A stretch of DNA of 64,000 bases from Wolfiporia cocos (Eukaryota > Basidiomycota > Agaricomycetes > Polyporales > Phaeolaceae). The translations under genes were made by a program, and so were the position numbers. Positions 1 through 12,800 of this stretch are shown here, piece by piece. The stretch lies in NCBI GenBank assembly GCA_029448655.1, contig JACCLO010000002.1, positions 3,410,001 to 3,474,000 on the forward strand. Reading direction: 5' to 3'. Numbering within the stretch: the first letter of the stretch is position 1; the number at the start of each line of letters is the position of its first letter. The notes below the pieces were generated by a model. The model was given only the letters and a program-made list of their open reading frames with translations, did not search any database and had not been told where the DNA came from.

Positions 1-3000
1 GATAAGATACCCGTATGTAACGTGATAAAACATGTGAATGTAGTAGCACAGCCTCTACTAGGCGCGCGTGCACAGGCCGCATTGCTTTAGGGCAAGGTTA
101 GCTAGTTATGTTGCATTGCATGTATATAAGCTAGTCCAGTCTGAGGCGTACTCCTCAGACAGTTCAATGTAGCCTCAAAGGGGTGCATTCCCCCTTAAAC
201 CCCTTCTCTACTATTTGACTATCCCTTGCTCGTCTGCATGCCGCCATACTCGACCTCAGCATCAGACCTCTATCTTGTAGGCCCTCCCTAGGAAGTAGAG
301 CACCTAGGCCCTCCTCAATGGGACATAGGGTGTTGACGTTAGGCGTGAGGCATAGAGATGAGATATTGGGCAGTAGTAGGGTTGGACCCAAGGTTTCTGG
401 GTCATTTTCCCGATGACAACAAACCAGACCTGGTCCCTAGACTGCCACCACCCAGTGAGGCCTGAGTCATATTATGGAAGGATTGGTGATGGACCTCATC
501 ATGGCACACAGCCTTGTTCTCACACAGCCACGATGACTGCTACGTATTTCATATTCTACTACACTTCTATGTTTCAGAGTCTGGCCTAGACCCCCAGCCT
601 TAGTCATGCCCCAGACTCCCTAATGACCATTATAGGTATATTGCACAAACATGTATAAACAGCCTAATAGTATAATAGAGGCCCTTGTTCAGCTGGTAAC
701 CTCAGTCTGAACTTGGCATTCATCCACTTTGCTCCCCTCAGTTTGCTCTAAGGTTTTAGTGGCCTTGTCATTCAACAACTCCTAAGCATCAGGAAAAACC
801 GACTTTGCTATTTTAGAGAAATTAGGAGCTAATTAGGTCTTAACTTTCCTAGCTTGGATCTAATCTGCATAAAAGTGGTTCATTCTCCTAATCTCACACT
901 AATCTCACACTAATCCTGTCCTAGTTCACACATAATTGCTAGAATCATAGTTGAAATAGTTGAAGTCATTGGGATGCTGGATTACTGTGCAATAGTCCAT
1001 GGCAGCTGTAAATACATCCTAGATACATTGTGGCACATGTATTGGGGATAAACTCACTTTCCTAATCTATCCTAATTGATATGGTTACTCTAATCCTTCT
1101 AATTGGCATTGGCAAGCGCTTATTACAGTTGCCTCCATCTGCACGTTACAAAGTTACAGATCACAGAGCAACACCAGCACTTCATCTCTTGTTCCTTGAC
1201 CACCATTATGACTGACTTCCCTAATGCCATGCCCATGGCCTGTTGATCTTGCTCAGGTATAACTGGATTGGGGTGGATGTATGCTGGTACGTACATGCTT
1301 CCTCGCCTTATCTACTCTGTTGCTCTCCTTCACAGGAGATTGACTGCTGCTGCTCTGAGTCTTGGCTGGTGTGTTGCATGTGGGGGTAGGGCCTCACAAC
1401 TATGGCAGCCATCGGATTTATCATCCTCTGCACTCCACCCTGTGTGCATGCATCAAGCTTCACATTTGCATACACAGGCACGTCTTCCTCACTCAAACCA
1501 TCCTGCTGCACCATGCTTCCTGACAGTGCAGCCACCAAGACAGATGTGTACTCATTCCCAACCCCAGCTCTTGGAGCTGGCAAGCATGTGGTGTGCATTG
1601 CCACATGTAAGAGCATCATAGGCATAACAGGCAGCATAGCCTTGGATGGCAAGGATAATCCAGCTATGCACATCGGCAAGAGTGCAGGAAGCATCATCAA
1701 GTGACTCTGCCCCACAGCCTACTCTGTGCTCTGTGTGCACCCTGCCAATGCTCATGGCCATAGTCAATCGAGACCCACAGCTGTGTGATGGACAGTGAGA
1801 ACACAGCCGTAGATGTAGCAGGCTATATATCTACCACTGACAAGTGTTGAGACCATACTGCTTCACTATTTTCCATCGTGTGTAGTGATATACCATCAGT
1901 ATATATCTATTGAGTGCGCATGCTGTGAATGAAAGGCTGCACTGTTGAATCAAGATCTAATCGAGATCTAATCCCCTTCTAATCCGGCCCTAATTGAGCC
2001 AGATTACATATAAACATGAACAATTAGGATCTAGCTTAATCAAGTTATCCAGGGAGGGGGGTTTGTAATTTTCTAATCTTCCTAACTATCTAATTTGGGA
2101 TAATCCAGCTGGATTAAATCTAATCCGTCCCTAATTTCTCTAGATTAGCAAAGTAGGATTTTCCTGATGAAGGCAATGAAATCATGATATGTTGCCTCGG
2201 GATTCATCGTAGCAAATACTATATGAGCAACTTGCCATAGACAACTGACTTCGTGGGTAACTAAACATTCTGGGGATTTGAATTTGATCGGTCCCATGGC
2301 AGGTAACCAAATGGAACTATTGCAATTTATGATGGCGGGTGGTGATATTGCCGATGATAGATGTGACATTTTTACACAGGCATCATTTATCATACCATGA
2401 GGTGAACTAAGTAATGCGCACTGATGCAGATATATCCATGAACATGTGTGCAACATCACCATATATAGCAAGTTGCTGACGCAAGGAAGTGTCCTATATC
2501 CACATTCATCTACACCTTGCTAACTAGATGCTCTATCCAAGGTAAGTTCATATATATCAATACCATGAGTCGATGATAGCTTGATGATAGCACAGAACAA
2601 GGGTATATCTCAAGTTCAATGTGCCACAGAATAGAAGCAATGAAACTATCGATTAAAAGAGGGATGCAGCCAGGGGGGATGTGACATGAACACCGTGGAT
2701 TCAATTGGTGATTGGTGATAGGGACAGAAACATCACTACTGAAGATCTGGGAATCCACACGGTACTCCTACGGACATCGAAAACGACAACATATATCTTC
2801 CTGTCATTGCAACCAATTGCGCGATCTTATAGGAGCAAACGAATACGTTCATGTGAGAAGCGTGCTCATGAAGCTGCCAAATTGAAATTGTAGGATGACT
2901 GCACAGGTTCTTTCATTCATCATAGTGGCATGAGCATGTGCCATCCCCAAGTCATTGTGGTTGGGAATTATAGCTGGCAATGTGGAGATTTCGTGGCTGC

Positions 3001-3900
3001 AGGGGCAAATCTCCTATGTAGGAGTCGAACATAGGTGGGTTACAAACTGGCAACGAGCCACTCTGCTCATGCCTGACTTATGTACACTAACGGCAAAACT
3101 AACTACCCCGCTAGCTTGCCTGCTCGGTCCTCCGCACGCCGTCAATCGCCATCGTGACAGTGGCAAACCTCAAATTGCAACAGGAAAGACTATAGGATTA
3201 AGAGGCTTAACATTGAATCCTCCATGTAGGATGTGTCCAATGCGATATACATGCGTGTGCTCCGTTACGATTCAATCGGTGGATGTTGTTCCAATAGTAC
3301 CGTTCAACAGTACACAAGAACTCAACATATCATCTATTGATGGGATATGTGATTGACAATCAGACAAAATTCCTAGAGAAGCACCGTACATGCTTTTGCC
3401 TCTCCTAATAACATTGCTGTATTGTAGCGATCCATGTGCTCACATGGTATAGTGTTTTCAGTCACCACTGTACTTCTCAGTTAGAATCTTCAGTAATAAT
3501 TGCACAATGAACGTGTCAGATCGTCACCTACAGCCGGTCGTACAAATCTATGGGCTGCCAACAGCTCTGTGCCAGTGTTAGAGGAAACGTGCAATGTAGG
3601 GACAGTAGACTGCACGAGCAACTAAATGCTTGGCGGTTGATGGGGAAGCCAGAGATTGAGCATTAAGAATTTGCGAGGGGAGGAAATGCAATATATGCTC
3701 CACGAGAGGCTAGTTGAAGAGGTAGTAGAGAGATGAAAGAAACTCAGGTAGTGATAGCAATCAAAAGGAAAGAAGTGCTGATACAACCAGCTGATCAGGT
3801 TAAGTTGCCATAGAAGTCTGGTGACCACTGTTCCATGTGAGGTAGAGATAACATACCAAACGGGAGCCACATCCACTATGCTGTCAGCTTGATATAGGTT
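1..3900. other. AT-rich region without a recognisable gene
   Basis: The open frames here (the longest about 130 codons) show no domain, no convincing splice structure and no resemblance to the gene families elsewhere in the window. Overlapping frames on both strands at 1,308-1,715 are rich in Ala, Leu and Met and could be decayed transposon coding sequence, but I cannot assign them. Short repeats based on TAATC and on 'aatctcacact' (about 885-915) are scattered through it. I read it as degenerate intergenic or heterochromatic DNA. Confidence 0.5.
1950..2150. repeat. TAATC/GATTA-rich degenerate repeat
   Basis: About 200 bp in which the pentamer TAATC or its complement GATTA recurs more than a dozen times with irregular spacing. 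A weaker patch of the same motif lies at about 820-1,080. It is not a clean tandem array, so it may be a decayed satellite or a set of transposon-end motifs. No coding potential is seen. Confidence 0.4.
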
Positions 3901-3904
3901 TATC

Positions 3905-4260
3905 ACCAGACATATCATGGCTGATGATCATACTTACAACGTCTCACAGGCACATCTCGGCCATTGACTCATCCACATTCTTCAATCCAATTGCTCAACC
4001 TGGCCGAGAATCTCATGCTTGCATGTACATTGGCGAGCCTGCTCACTCTTGTGCCAGGTCTGTCACATTTGATGCGCATGCCAGCGAGGTCGAGAAGGTA
4101 TTTAGGACACCTCATCACTCACCACGAACAGCGAGTGCATCTCCTGCTACTTGTTGGAAAAACGGTACAAATGTGGGGCGGGTCAGAGATGTTCAAAAGG
4201 GAACAGTGATAGCTACATTCCTGGTGGATGTTAGGAAGGAAGGAGCCTTCGTCTTTGGAT
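3905..4260 (+). pseudogene. decayed relic of the methyltransferase-like gene family
   Basis: The DNA follows the 3' half of the intact gene at 18,142-19,329 through several frameshifts. It contains a counterpart of the H-x-H-I-S-x-I-x-x-S-x-F-F block, then in another frame a counterpart of the L-A-x-x-x-A-x-L-L segment, then a K-G-T-V-like tract near 4,195-4,215. No single frame is intact and the 5' half is not recognisable. It is the oldest of three family members in the window. Homology was judged by eye from ordered short matches, so confidence is moderate. Confidence 0.5.
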
Positions 4261-4724
4261 GAGTGCAGCTATATTCGTCTGATTTCTATTGGAAGGGGAA
4301 TCGGAAAATCTATCACATTCGACCTCAACGGTCATGCTGAATGTGTTTTTATATCAGAGTGTGCCACAAAGTGTGGCACATTGCTGTGGTGGCGCCGTAC
4401 TGATGCCAGAAGCCTTGAGATGCACGGAACAACAAACTTGGCTGTAACATTCATATGGCTATTCTGTGTGGGTCTGTCACCAAACCTGTGGATTATGAAT
4501 GCATCCGATAAGCCAATTGTGCTCAGCTCCTAATAACAATGTACTGGCATCACTTTTTGTGACTCTAATCAAGAAGTGCAAACGGATCTGAGGCCTGTTG
4601 GCCATTAGCAAAAGGCAAGATAGTAGATAAGCGTAGATAAAGTGATGTCAGACTGGTATACATTATCAGACCGATTTAGGCCGATAAAATATGTTTTGTA
4701 TTTTGACCTCTGGGAAAATACTGA

Positions 4725-4870
4725 GGCATCCGGTAAACTGTTGCAAAGTTACGGGTGGCATCTGGTGAACACTGGGAAACTCACAAAGGCATCTGGTGGA
4801 TTGTTTCACAGTTGCAGAGGCATCTGGTGAATTGTTGCAAACTTACAAGGGCCCCCGGTGAATGGTTTCC
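4725..4870 (+). repeat. degenerate tandem repeat, about 36-bp unit
   Basis: Four to five imperfect copies of a unit built on 'ggcatctggtgaa...gttgcaaa...ttacaa', spaced roughly 30-40 bp apart. It lies in non-coding DNA between the methyltransferase relic and a GC-rich stretch. Comparable 'cagtctgg(t)gatta' duplications occur at about 6,720-6,770. Function unknown. Confidence 0.55.
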
Positions 4871-4979
4871 AATCAGCCACCAGATGCCAGGCCTGATGGT
4901 CTACCATGGGCCAGAATATATTGACTCAGGTATTATATTGGGGCAAATTGCCCAGACTGATGATAGCTACAGGGCATTC

Positions 4980-6580
4980 GAGGTACATCAAATTGAGATT
5001 TAATTGGTGCACGTGAATACAATACACAGTAGAATCTCGCAACACCACACGCTACACCTACATGCGCACCTCACCGATCTCATTCGCCAGTCCACGTGAT
5101 CAAGCTCGATGACACTGCCCCGTCCGTGCCACACCCCATCCACGCTCACACCGCCGACCTTATTCCTGAGCCCGGCTGTGCCCATCTGCACGAGCACAAT
5201 GCCCCAGTCCTTGCAGCCCCACTTCCCCCAGACCACCCATCCATTGTCGTCACCGTCATCACCGTCACCACTGTTGGAAGTCAACGTGCTCAGCGTGCGA
5301 TGGTGCGATCGGAGTCACACATCGATCGGAGTCAATAGGCGGAAATGGCGGGCACAGGGGGAGTCGGGGGGCTGATAATCGGGGCGGTACGGGCAGATGA
5401 GTCACTGTTAGTATAAAATGGGATGGATTGTATGTACCTATGCTGTGTGTTTGTAACCCAGACGAAGTCCCTGGAGTCCAAAAGGGAGCACGTAGCCTCA
5501 CGAGCGGGCGCCTTCCCGTGAATTTCGACAGCCACCGCCCACGGGGAGTCAGCGCTGCATGCGGCCCTTGGTGAGCAGCTGGCAGGCCCATGGCAAGATA
5601 ATAAATGGGCAACTCACCAAGCTCGAGGGGGCTACCTTTTCGAATGGGGGGGAATCGGCGTGACCTTGCCGTCGTCGGCACGTGATAGGGCCGCCGCATG
5701 CACCACCACTAGCTCCTCCAGTGACACGAACAGATTTGTGATGGGTGGAGCCAGGGGGCCCAAGGTGTGGGCCGAGGGCTCACACACAAGAGGGGGGAGC
5801 ACTGCGGGACGTGCAGCGGGGGGGCAACAGGTGCAGGAACCTGCTCAGTGAGCGGGGGAGGGCCCCGGCTGCGGCGCATGCTGCATCGCCTGCTGGCACT
5901 GGTGGTAGGACGGGCATGGCAGGGGCAGGAACATGGGGACTGTCTGCTGCATCTCGAGCGGGTGCAGGGGCCGTGTCGACCTGGTGTGCAGCAAGGTTGA
6001 TGCGCAAGTGGCGTGGGGGAAGTGCAGGTGCAGCGGGATGGTAAGCGACGCAAAGAGGAGGAAGGGGCACAGGGTGTAGCCACGCGGTAAAAATTGCTTG
6101 CTCACCCGGATGTTGGGGCCGGCCGATCTCTCGTGCAGCCAGGAGAGGCCGGCCCTGCCACTAATTGCCAGAGAGTGCCAGAGGGAGTGCCTGACGGGGT
6201 ACTCAGCCAGTGATGACCGGGGCGCACAGCAGGGCACCAGGGACTGGGCGATGAGGCACCAGGGAACAGGGCCGGAGCAGGAACACACCACGCCCGCACC
6301 ACAAGGGGATGTGTGGGATAGCAAGTACGACTGACGACGATGAACACCGTGGGCCGCACGGGATAGAAAGTGCAAGCACAAGCCTCTGGACAGACCACGG
6401 AGCCAGCCAACGAGGGCGGTGTGGAAACGGATGGATACGGGGGGCTCGAACAAGAAAAAGTGGAAGATGTATGTGTGTGCCAATTTGCCATGAGCGTGTT
6501 TATGTATGACTTGGGAATAAAGTTGAAGAGGCGACAGAATGAGTGAAAAAACCTAAACGAAGCCACTGACACAAAATGAC
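4980..6580. other. GC-rich stretch with many open frames, no gene assigned
   Basis: Base composition changes abruptly to GC-rich compared with its AT-rich neighbours. Frames of 60-210 codons overlap on both strands, as expected by chance in GC-rich DNA. Their translations are low-complexity (Arg, Pro, Ser, Cys and His rich), with no domain, conserved block or convincing intron. It could be a decayed foreign or transposon segment. The same strand-symmetric openness argues against choosing any one frame as a gene. Confidence 0.4.
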
Positions 6581-7076
6581 GTTAGACATAGTAATTCTGC
6601 CAATCTAAGTAACAATATTACCATAACGGGATTGTGGCTGACGAGCAATGTGAAAGAACAGGAGCTGTGTTATCAGCACTATATTACATCAGCCTTGAGG
6701 CACCTCACGACAATTCTATACCAGTCTGATGATTAGTTTACCAGTCTGGTGATTAATTTCCCAGTCACACGTTGAGTTTGACTGATGCTGATAAGATACC
6801 TTCAGAGTGGTGATTGAATGCCACTCTGCTGTCAATCTTATCAGTGCTTATCTACAGAGATCAGATCCTTCCCTGATTGGCAAGTACCTCCAGCACAGAT
6901 AAATCACCTCCAGCACTGGTAAGTCATCTTGTGTTTTGCTGATGGCTATGGCGGGCCACCTGGGCCCCGAGCGCTGTCACTGCCGCTTACTCTCAGGGCC
7001 TTAGGGCCGCATGGCATGAGCGCAGTGAGTTGTTATAACCCTGGTTGGCCCCACCTCTTCTTAAATATGGCGAAAC

Positions 7077-7958
7077 ATGTCGGAAAATATGCAACATCCC
7101 GCTAGTGTCCGTGCAGCACTTCTCAGCCAGGAGTCTCTGCTCCCTCCAGATCAATTTTATTCACTAAAAAGCGATGAACTCACCTTCTTCAAATCTCAGA
7201 CAGGCATACAGAATGAGACTGAATTAAAAGAACATATCATTAAGGTGAAAGAGGAAGCATTTGCGGTACGTATCATGGCACAATTTTCCAAGAATGAACT
7301 CTTGATTTTGCAATGGCTGTAGGTAAAACCGTATCGCTGCATCAGCTATTTCACGTTCACAAAGTATATTATGCGGGCTTAGAACTCAACTCACATATAT
7401 ACAGACTCGTCATCTCTCGGCTGCCTACATATTGCCAATTACTGAAACTTGGGAGGGAATGTCAGTCTCCTATCTTTCTAGATATTGGATGTTGTTGTGA
7501 GTTAGGTCTATGCTACGTATATGTCTCGCAGATCTACATTCCTGCAGTTGGGAACGACCTGAGGAAGGCTGTAGCAGATGGATTTCCGGTAGAAGGAGCT
7601 ATAGGCTCATATATTCATCCAGGTAAGCCAAAATGCAGAGTTTGTCCCTACCTCTAAGACTCACACTAACAATTGATTTTGTCAGAGTTCTGGCAGTTTG
7701 GGCATGAGCTGTTCAGAATGTCAATGGAGGCCTTTCCTGCACACTTCATCCCAGGAGATGCATTAACCCTGAGTTCCTCAAGCCTGTGCCGCCATTCTAC
7801 GCTCCTCCCGCAGGCTCCATGCCAGCAATTTCCTCCATCATGACTCTTACACCACTTCACAGGCGTATCTCAGCCATCCATGCATCTGCATTCTTCCATC
7901 TCTTTGACAAAGCACGTCAGCTACAGCCCGCAAAGTCGCTTGCCGGACTACTCTCTCC
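7077..7958 (+). pseudogene. methyltransferase-like gene copy 1, 5' part, split by retrotransposon
   Basis: This parallels exons 1-5 of the intact paralogue at 18,142. The order is: exon 1 with the ELTFFKSQTGIQ block; a short exon 2 (VKPYRCISYFT); a motif I region (FLDIGCC) interrupted by an intron at the same codon; GNDLRKAVADGFPVEGAIGS; then an exon with FWQFGHELF. Near base 7,764 one base is missing relative to the paralogue, shifting the frame before PEFLKPVPPFYAPP, so the copy is broken apart from the insertion. Coding then stops at the chromovirus 5-bp target duplication (tctcc, 7,954-7,958). It resumes at 16,425 and, after a second insertion, at 17,276. In the intact gene this family looks like a class I SAM-dependent methyltransferase with an unusual Cys-Cys after motif I. 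Confidence 0.8.
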
Positions 7959-8668
7959 TGTTACGGGTCGAATACCCGTTCGTATATTCGAGTCGCGAAT
8001 ATAGATCGTTCTTCTGCACGTAGGCGGCGAGCCGTATGCAAGGCAAATACTCGTTAGATGCCTTCAAGTCCTAGGTGTAATTCCTAGGAGATCGTTTAAT
8101 ATCCAATGCGCGTTAGAGGATATAATCTGTTCAGGTGCAAGTCCGATAGAATATAAGACTCGCCTAAGTCCGAGAAGTCAGTGTGCACTTCGAGGACTTA
8201 GTCGTTCAGTTGCTCGAGCGAGAAATACTGAGCGTAGTTTCCTACGTTTGAGAACGAGTATAAGACTTCTTGTTTGTACAACAAGGTCGAGCTGAAGAGC
8301 TTCGACAGTGGATACATGAGTTTATATACTATGTTAGGTTTTAGGGGTCAAGTCCATCCCAGATGTCACTGCTACTATCTACGCTATAGTACCAAACGTT
8401 TGATAAGTACGGAGTGATATATCTGAAATGATAGATAGAAATGGAGATGGCGGTTGAACGCCATCTATCAACTGCGAGATGATAAAGATGAAACGGTGAC
8501 AGAGTTGGATCTGTCAAAAGCAAAACGCTCCCTATATGCTAGTACAACTGGGGATACACCCAGTAGAGTCACGAGTAGCCAGGGGGTTGGTCGCGCAACA
8601 AGTCCCTGTATCGTATTCACCTTATGGTGAGTTCTGCCAGTGTTCAAAAAATCAAAATAACCGTAACA
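7959..8668 (-). repeat. 3' LTR of the chromovirus
   Basis: 710 bp, same ends and apparently the same sequence as the 5' LTR at 15,715-16,424. It follows the polypurine tract directly when read on the minus strand and abuts the tctcc target duplication on its other side. No base difference between the two LTRs was noticed in a by-eye comparison. Confidence 0.95.
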
Positions 8669-8684
8669 TCAGCTCCCCCTTAAG
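8669..8684 (-). other. polypurine tract
   Basis: On the minus strand the element reads ...cttaagggggagctga immediately before the 3' LTR. The purine run AAGGGGGAG is the expected plus-strand primer. Its position directly against the LTR confirms the element's orientation. Confidence 0.75.
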
Positions 8685-8722
8685 CGTTCGTCGTCCTCGA
8701 CGAATCTTCCAAGCCTCCCCTT

Positions 8723-9787
8723 TCAAAGGGCCTCTGCATCCTGTTCGTTGTAGATGTCGCTGTTCCCGCTGAGAGACGGGGTTGTAGGAGGTAGCCAAAC
8801 GAAGTGTTGGCGGCATTCATTCTGTCGATGACCCGGTTGATTGAGGCCACAAGCTCTGCAAATATAGTCGGGGCAGTCGAGGATCCAGTGGCTCGCGGAG
8901 CCGCATTGCCGACAGGGTTGTTCGGGAGAAGGTCTCGCGGGTACTCGTAGGGAAGGGATGTCCCGGAGGTATTCGTTGTGTCGGTACCTCCAGTGGTGCG
9001 CTGCGCGGTGGAGGTTTCGTGCGGCCCATGTGGGTAGGGAGGCGGTGTCTCGTTCGTGCTCCCTCGCACCTCGCTCAAACTCCTCGCGGGTAATGCTCTG
9101 CACCGATGGAGATCGTCGAATAGGCGGCGTGCTATTCGCTCTTCGCTGTTGTGCTGGGGTAGCCCGAGGGCTCATCGGGCGTGCAGGTAGTTCACGTCCC
9201 CTGTTGCCTCCCACACCAGGAAAACGTGGCGTCGGGTCTCTAACTCCCGTTCGGCGGGCCCTCTGAGTGTCGGTAGACAGCGGAAATAATACTCGATCGC
9301 GTTCCATAAAATCAAACGGCCGTGCAACTCGGCGTCATTCGTCGGTGGTGAAAAAGCGGGCGGGTCGTGGTACGTATTCGGGTCGGTTGGGAGTAGTGTG
9401 CTCGCGATCCTCAAAGTCATCGAGCGCGTGTCGTAGTCGGGCCGCCGTGGTGGCGGCCAATCGGTCGATAAGTCTGTCGGTGAGTAACTCGAGTCCCTCT
9501 CTCTGCGCCCTGATCTGCCCCTCCATTCGGACGAGGTCCTCGGTGATGTTCTGGTACGAGCTGTAGACATGGGTGAGATCCTGCGCGATGTCGAAGAGGG
9601 CCGTCCAGCCATCAGCTCGGCCAGCAAAAGGTCCCTCAGCCCTGTACCAGAGCAGGGCGTGTCTGATCTGTAGGTGTTGGGGGGAGTACCTCCTCTGTGG
9701 CGTACCTCGTGGTCGTCCTTCTCTCTGATTCCCGTCACCGTGAGGGGTTGCGGTGCGGCGAGGGAGCTGGTGGCGAGTCGTCGACAT
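8723..9787 (-). pseudogene. extra 3' ORF with coiled coil and two zinc knuckles
   Basis: Downstream of the chromodomain in a third frame, about 354 codons from the likely ATG at 9,787 (the frame is open back to 9,892). The first part is basic, followed by a probable coiled coil (DLVRMEGQIRAQREGLELL, about 9,480-9,560). A TGA at 9,335-9,337 interrupts it. The second half has an Arg/Pro-rich linker and two linked knuckles, C-x2-C-x4-H-x4-C then C-x2-C-x6-H-x4-C (CRQCGSASHWILDC; CRACGLNQPGHRQNEC). Competing frames overlap here, but only this one has paired metal-binding motifs. It occupies the env position but has no signal peptide or membrane segment. A nucleic-acid-binding accessory role is inferred; I recognise no named family. 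Confidence 0.65.
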
Positions 9788-9834
9788 ACTATTACTGTTC
9801 GGCTTTTGAGTGTCGGGGTTGTCCTGACTCGCGT

Positions 9835-12800
9835 CCTGTGGTAGTCTTTTATCAACTCCTTGGAGTGTTCCAAATTCCCCTCGTCTTCCCATGAGTTGTC
9901 AGCCGTGGCGTAGCCTTTCCACTTGACGAGGTATTGATGCTTCTTTCCTCTCCATCTGTCAGCGACAATGGCTTCGACTTCGTATTCTTCCTGTCCCTTG
10001 ATAACATCAGGTGGCGGCCGCAGGTAATTGGGTCCGTGCACCCTTGTTTCTTTGAATGGTTTTAGTAAGGCGATGTGAAATACCGGGTGTATTTTCCAGC
10101 TCTTTGGTAATTGTAGTCGGTATGTCGTGGGACCCATCTTTTCTGTGATGGCGAAGGGTCCTTCCCTTTTTGGTGCCAGCTTGTTGGACTCGTATGGGAT
10201 TGTTAGATTCTTTGCGTCGAGCCACACCTTGTCCCCTTTCTCAAGCTTCGGTATTTCTCTGAGGAAGCGCCCTGCCATTCTTTTTTGGGCTAATTCGTGC
10301 GCGATGAATGCCATCTTTCGCGCCTCCTTGATTTTTTTGATCCTATCGGTTGCTGCCGGGACGTTTCCTATCCGATCATAGTCTGGGAATCCTCTAGGGA
10401 CATACCCCAGGATTATCTCGAGTGGCGCGGGTCGGTTTTCGGTCCTTCTGGTGTTGTGCGCAAACTCGACGTCGGGCAGTCGTTGCACCCATTGAAAGGG
10501 GTCGTTCATACAGTAGATGCGAAGGTATACTTCGATTTGTTGGTTCATTCTTTCTGTCTGCCCATCCGTCTGTGGATGATATGCTGTGCTCATTGCTGAC
10601 TCCGTTCCTTGTAGTCTGCATAGCTCCCTGAAGAGTTTTGACGCAAACTGCGGTCCTCTGTCCGAGATGATTTTCTGGGGGACGCCATATTGTGAGTATA
10701 TCTTCTGATGGAATATTTCTGCGGCCCCTTCACTCGTGATCGTTTTGTCGCATGGGGTGAGAGAGATGGCCTTGGATAGGCCATGGTCGACGATCACCAT
10801 CATGGAATCATATTTTCCGACTTTTGGTAGATCGGTGACAAAGTCGACTGAGCACTGTGAAAACAAAAGAGCATCTGCTCGTGTCGGTATCGGTTGTAGC
10901 GGGGGTTTTATCGGGTTCCGATCAGGTTTCATCTGTTGACAGATTGCACAACCCCAAACATATTCCGCTATTGTTGTTCCCATGTCGGGCCACCAGAAAT
11001 GGGTCTTGACTTTTATCGTCATGCCCCAGATCCCAGGGTGTCCAGCTGGGATTGAATCATGATATTTGGAGATGACGTCCCGTCGGAGACCCTCATCTTT
11101 CGGCACGTATATCCTATCTTTGTAGAGCAAAACTCCGTCTGTTTCCTGCCAGTCATCTGCCTTGGTTCCCGAGGGGAACTCGCCTTCATTGTTTAGTGCG
11201 CGGAGAGCCTGTTCCGCCGATTGATCTCGATTTCTGGCGTTCTTGATCCGATCGATGATTGGGATCTGGATCACATGTATTACCAGTTCGTCTGGGATCA
11301 TTGTTATCCCTTCATTGTCTTCCTTGCTTTCATCGAGGTGGTATAACCACGAGAGTGTGTCGGCCATGACCAACTTCCTCCCGGGGACGTGTTGCAGCTT
11401 TAGATCAAACTGCAAGAGGAACAGATGCCATCTCGCTTGGCGTCGGTTTAGGCGCTGCGGGCTTCTCCAATACGTCAGGTTCTGATGATCACTTCGGATC
11501 AAGATCCGATGCGGTGCTCCTTCTAACAGGTGCCGCCATTCTTCTAATGCGCGGACTATCCCGAGTAGTTCGCAATCGTAGATTTCGTAGTTTCAGTCGG
11601 CCGGTGTTAGTGACTGTGAGAGGTATCCCACAGGTTTCTCATGCCCTGTTTCATCTGTCTGTTTCAGTACTGCTCCTGTAGCGTACTGTGATGCATCCGT
11701 TTCGAGGATGAAGGGTTTTTCTTTATCCGGTGTCCCCAGCACCGGCGCTGTTGTAAACGCCTTTTTCATGAAGTCGAACGCTTGTTGTTCCCTATCCATC
11801 CATTGGAATCCTGTTCCCGTGACGGTTTTCGTGAGGTCTACTAGCAGTCGCGCGTGCGTCAAATAGTGGTCTATAAATTTTCGGTAAAAGTTCGCGAATC
11901 CTAAGAAGGATCTGACTTCTTTGAGATTTCGGGGAGTCGGCCATTCTTTGATTCCTTTGAGTTTCGCTGGGTCCATCTGAATGTTTCCTGGGGTGATGAC
12001 TAGCCCCAGAAACTCAACTCTGTTGACGCCGAAGGCGCATTTCTCGGGTTTCACAAAGAGGTGATTATCCACCAGTCCTTGGAGGATTCGCCGTTCTCGT
12101 TCTTTGTGCGTTTTCTCGTCTGCGGAGAAAATGAGGATGTCGTCCATGTAGACGAGCACCCATCCTTCGAGGATTTCTTCTTTCAGAATTTCATTCATCA
12201 TCGCTTGAAAAGTTCCCGGCGCGTTGCATAATCCGAAAAACATAACCGTGGGCCCGTATAACCCTCGATTCGTTTTGAAGGCTGCCTTCCATTCGTCCCC
12301 TGCCTTGATTCGAACGTTATTGTATCCCGCCCTGAGGTCCATCTTTGTAAAGATTTTCGCCCCCTTTAGCTTTTCCAGGAGTTCCGAGATAAGTGGCAGT
12401 GGATAGACGTTTTTTATCGTCCATTCGTTCAGGTATCGATAATCCTGACATGGTCGCAGGCCGTCATCTTTCTTTGGGACGAAAAAGAAAGGCGACCCCA
12501 TCGGGGATTTTGAAGGGACTATGAATCCTTTGGCCAGGTTTTCTTTCAGAAATTCGTCCAGTGCCTGTTGTTCTTTCGGTGACAGTGCATAGACTTTGCA
12601 GTCTCTTGGCACGAAGTCGGGTTTTAGTTCGATTGCGTGATCCCATGGTCTTGAAGGAGGGAATGCTGCTGCAGATTCCTTGCTAAACACCTTAGCAAAA
12701 TCCAGCAGGTGTTTCGGGACCATCTCTTCGATCGTCCTTTCTGGTTCAGGGGCTTTCTGCGCAAATTCTTGGGATTTTGTTAATGCTTTCCTGACAGCAT

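Noticed and set aside
2990..3060. Possible tRNA or SINE on the minus strand (tgttcgactcc B-box-like)
   Set aside because: The A-box-like match is poor and the spacing is too short (about 33 nt) for a tRNA, with no cloverleaf.
8680..9078. Alternative 132-codon ORF overlapping the zinc-knuckle ORF
   Set aside because: It is open and Thr/Arg-rich but has no motif; the overlapping frame has paired metal-binding motifs.
9172..9830. Pol extension of about 220 residues past the chromodomain
   Set aside because: The frame stays open but lacks any motif, while another frame here has two zinc knuckles; a frameshifted or truncated Pol end is more likely.
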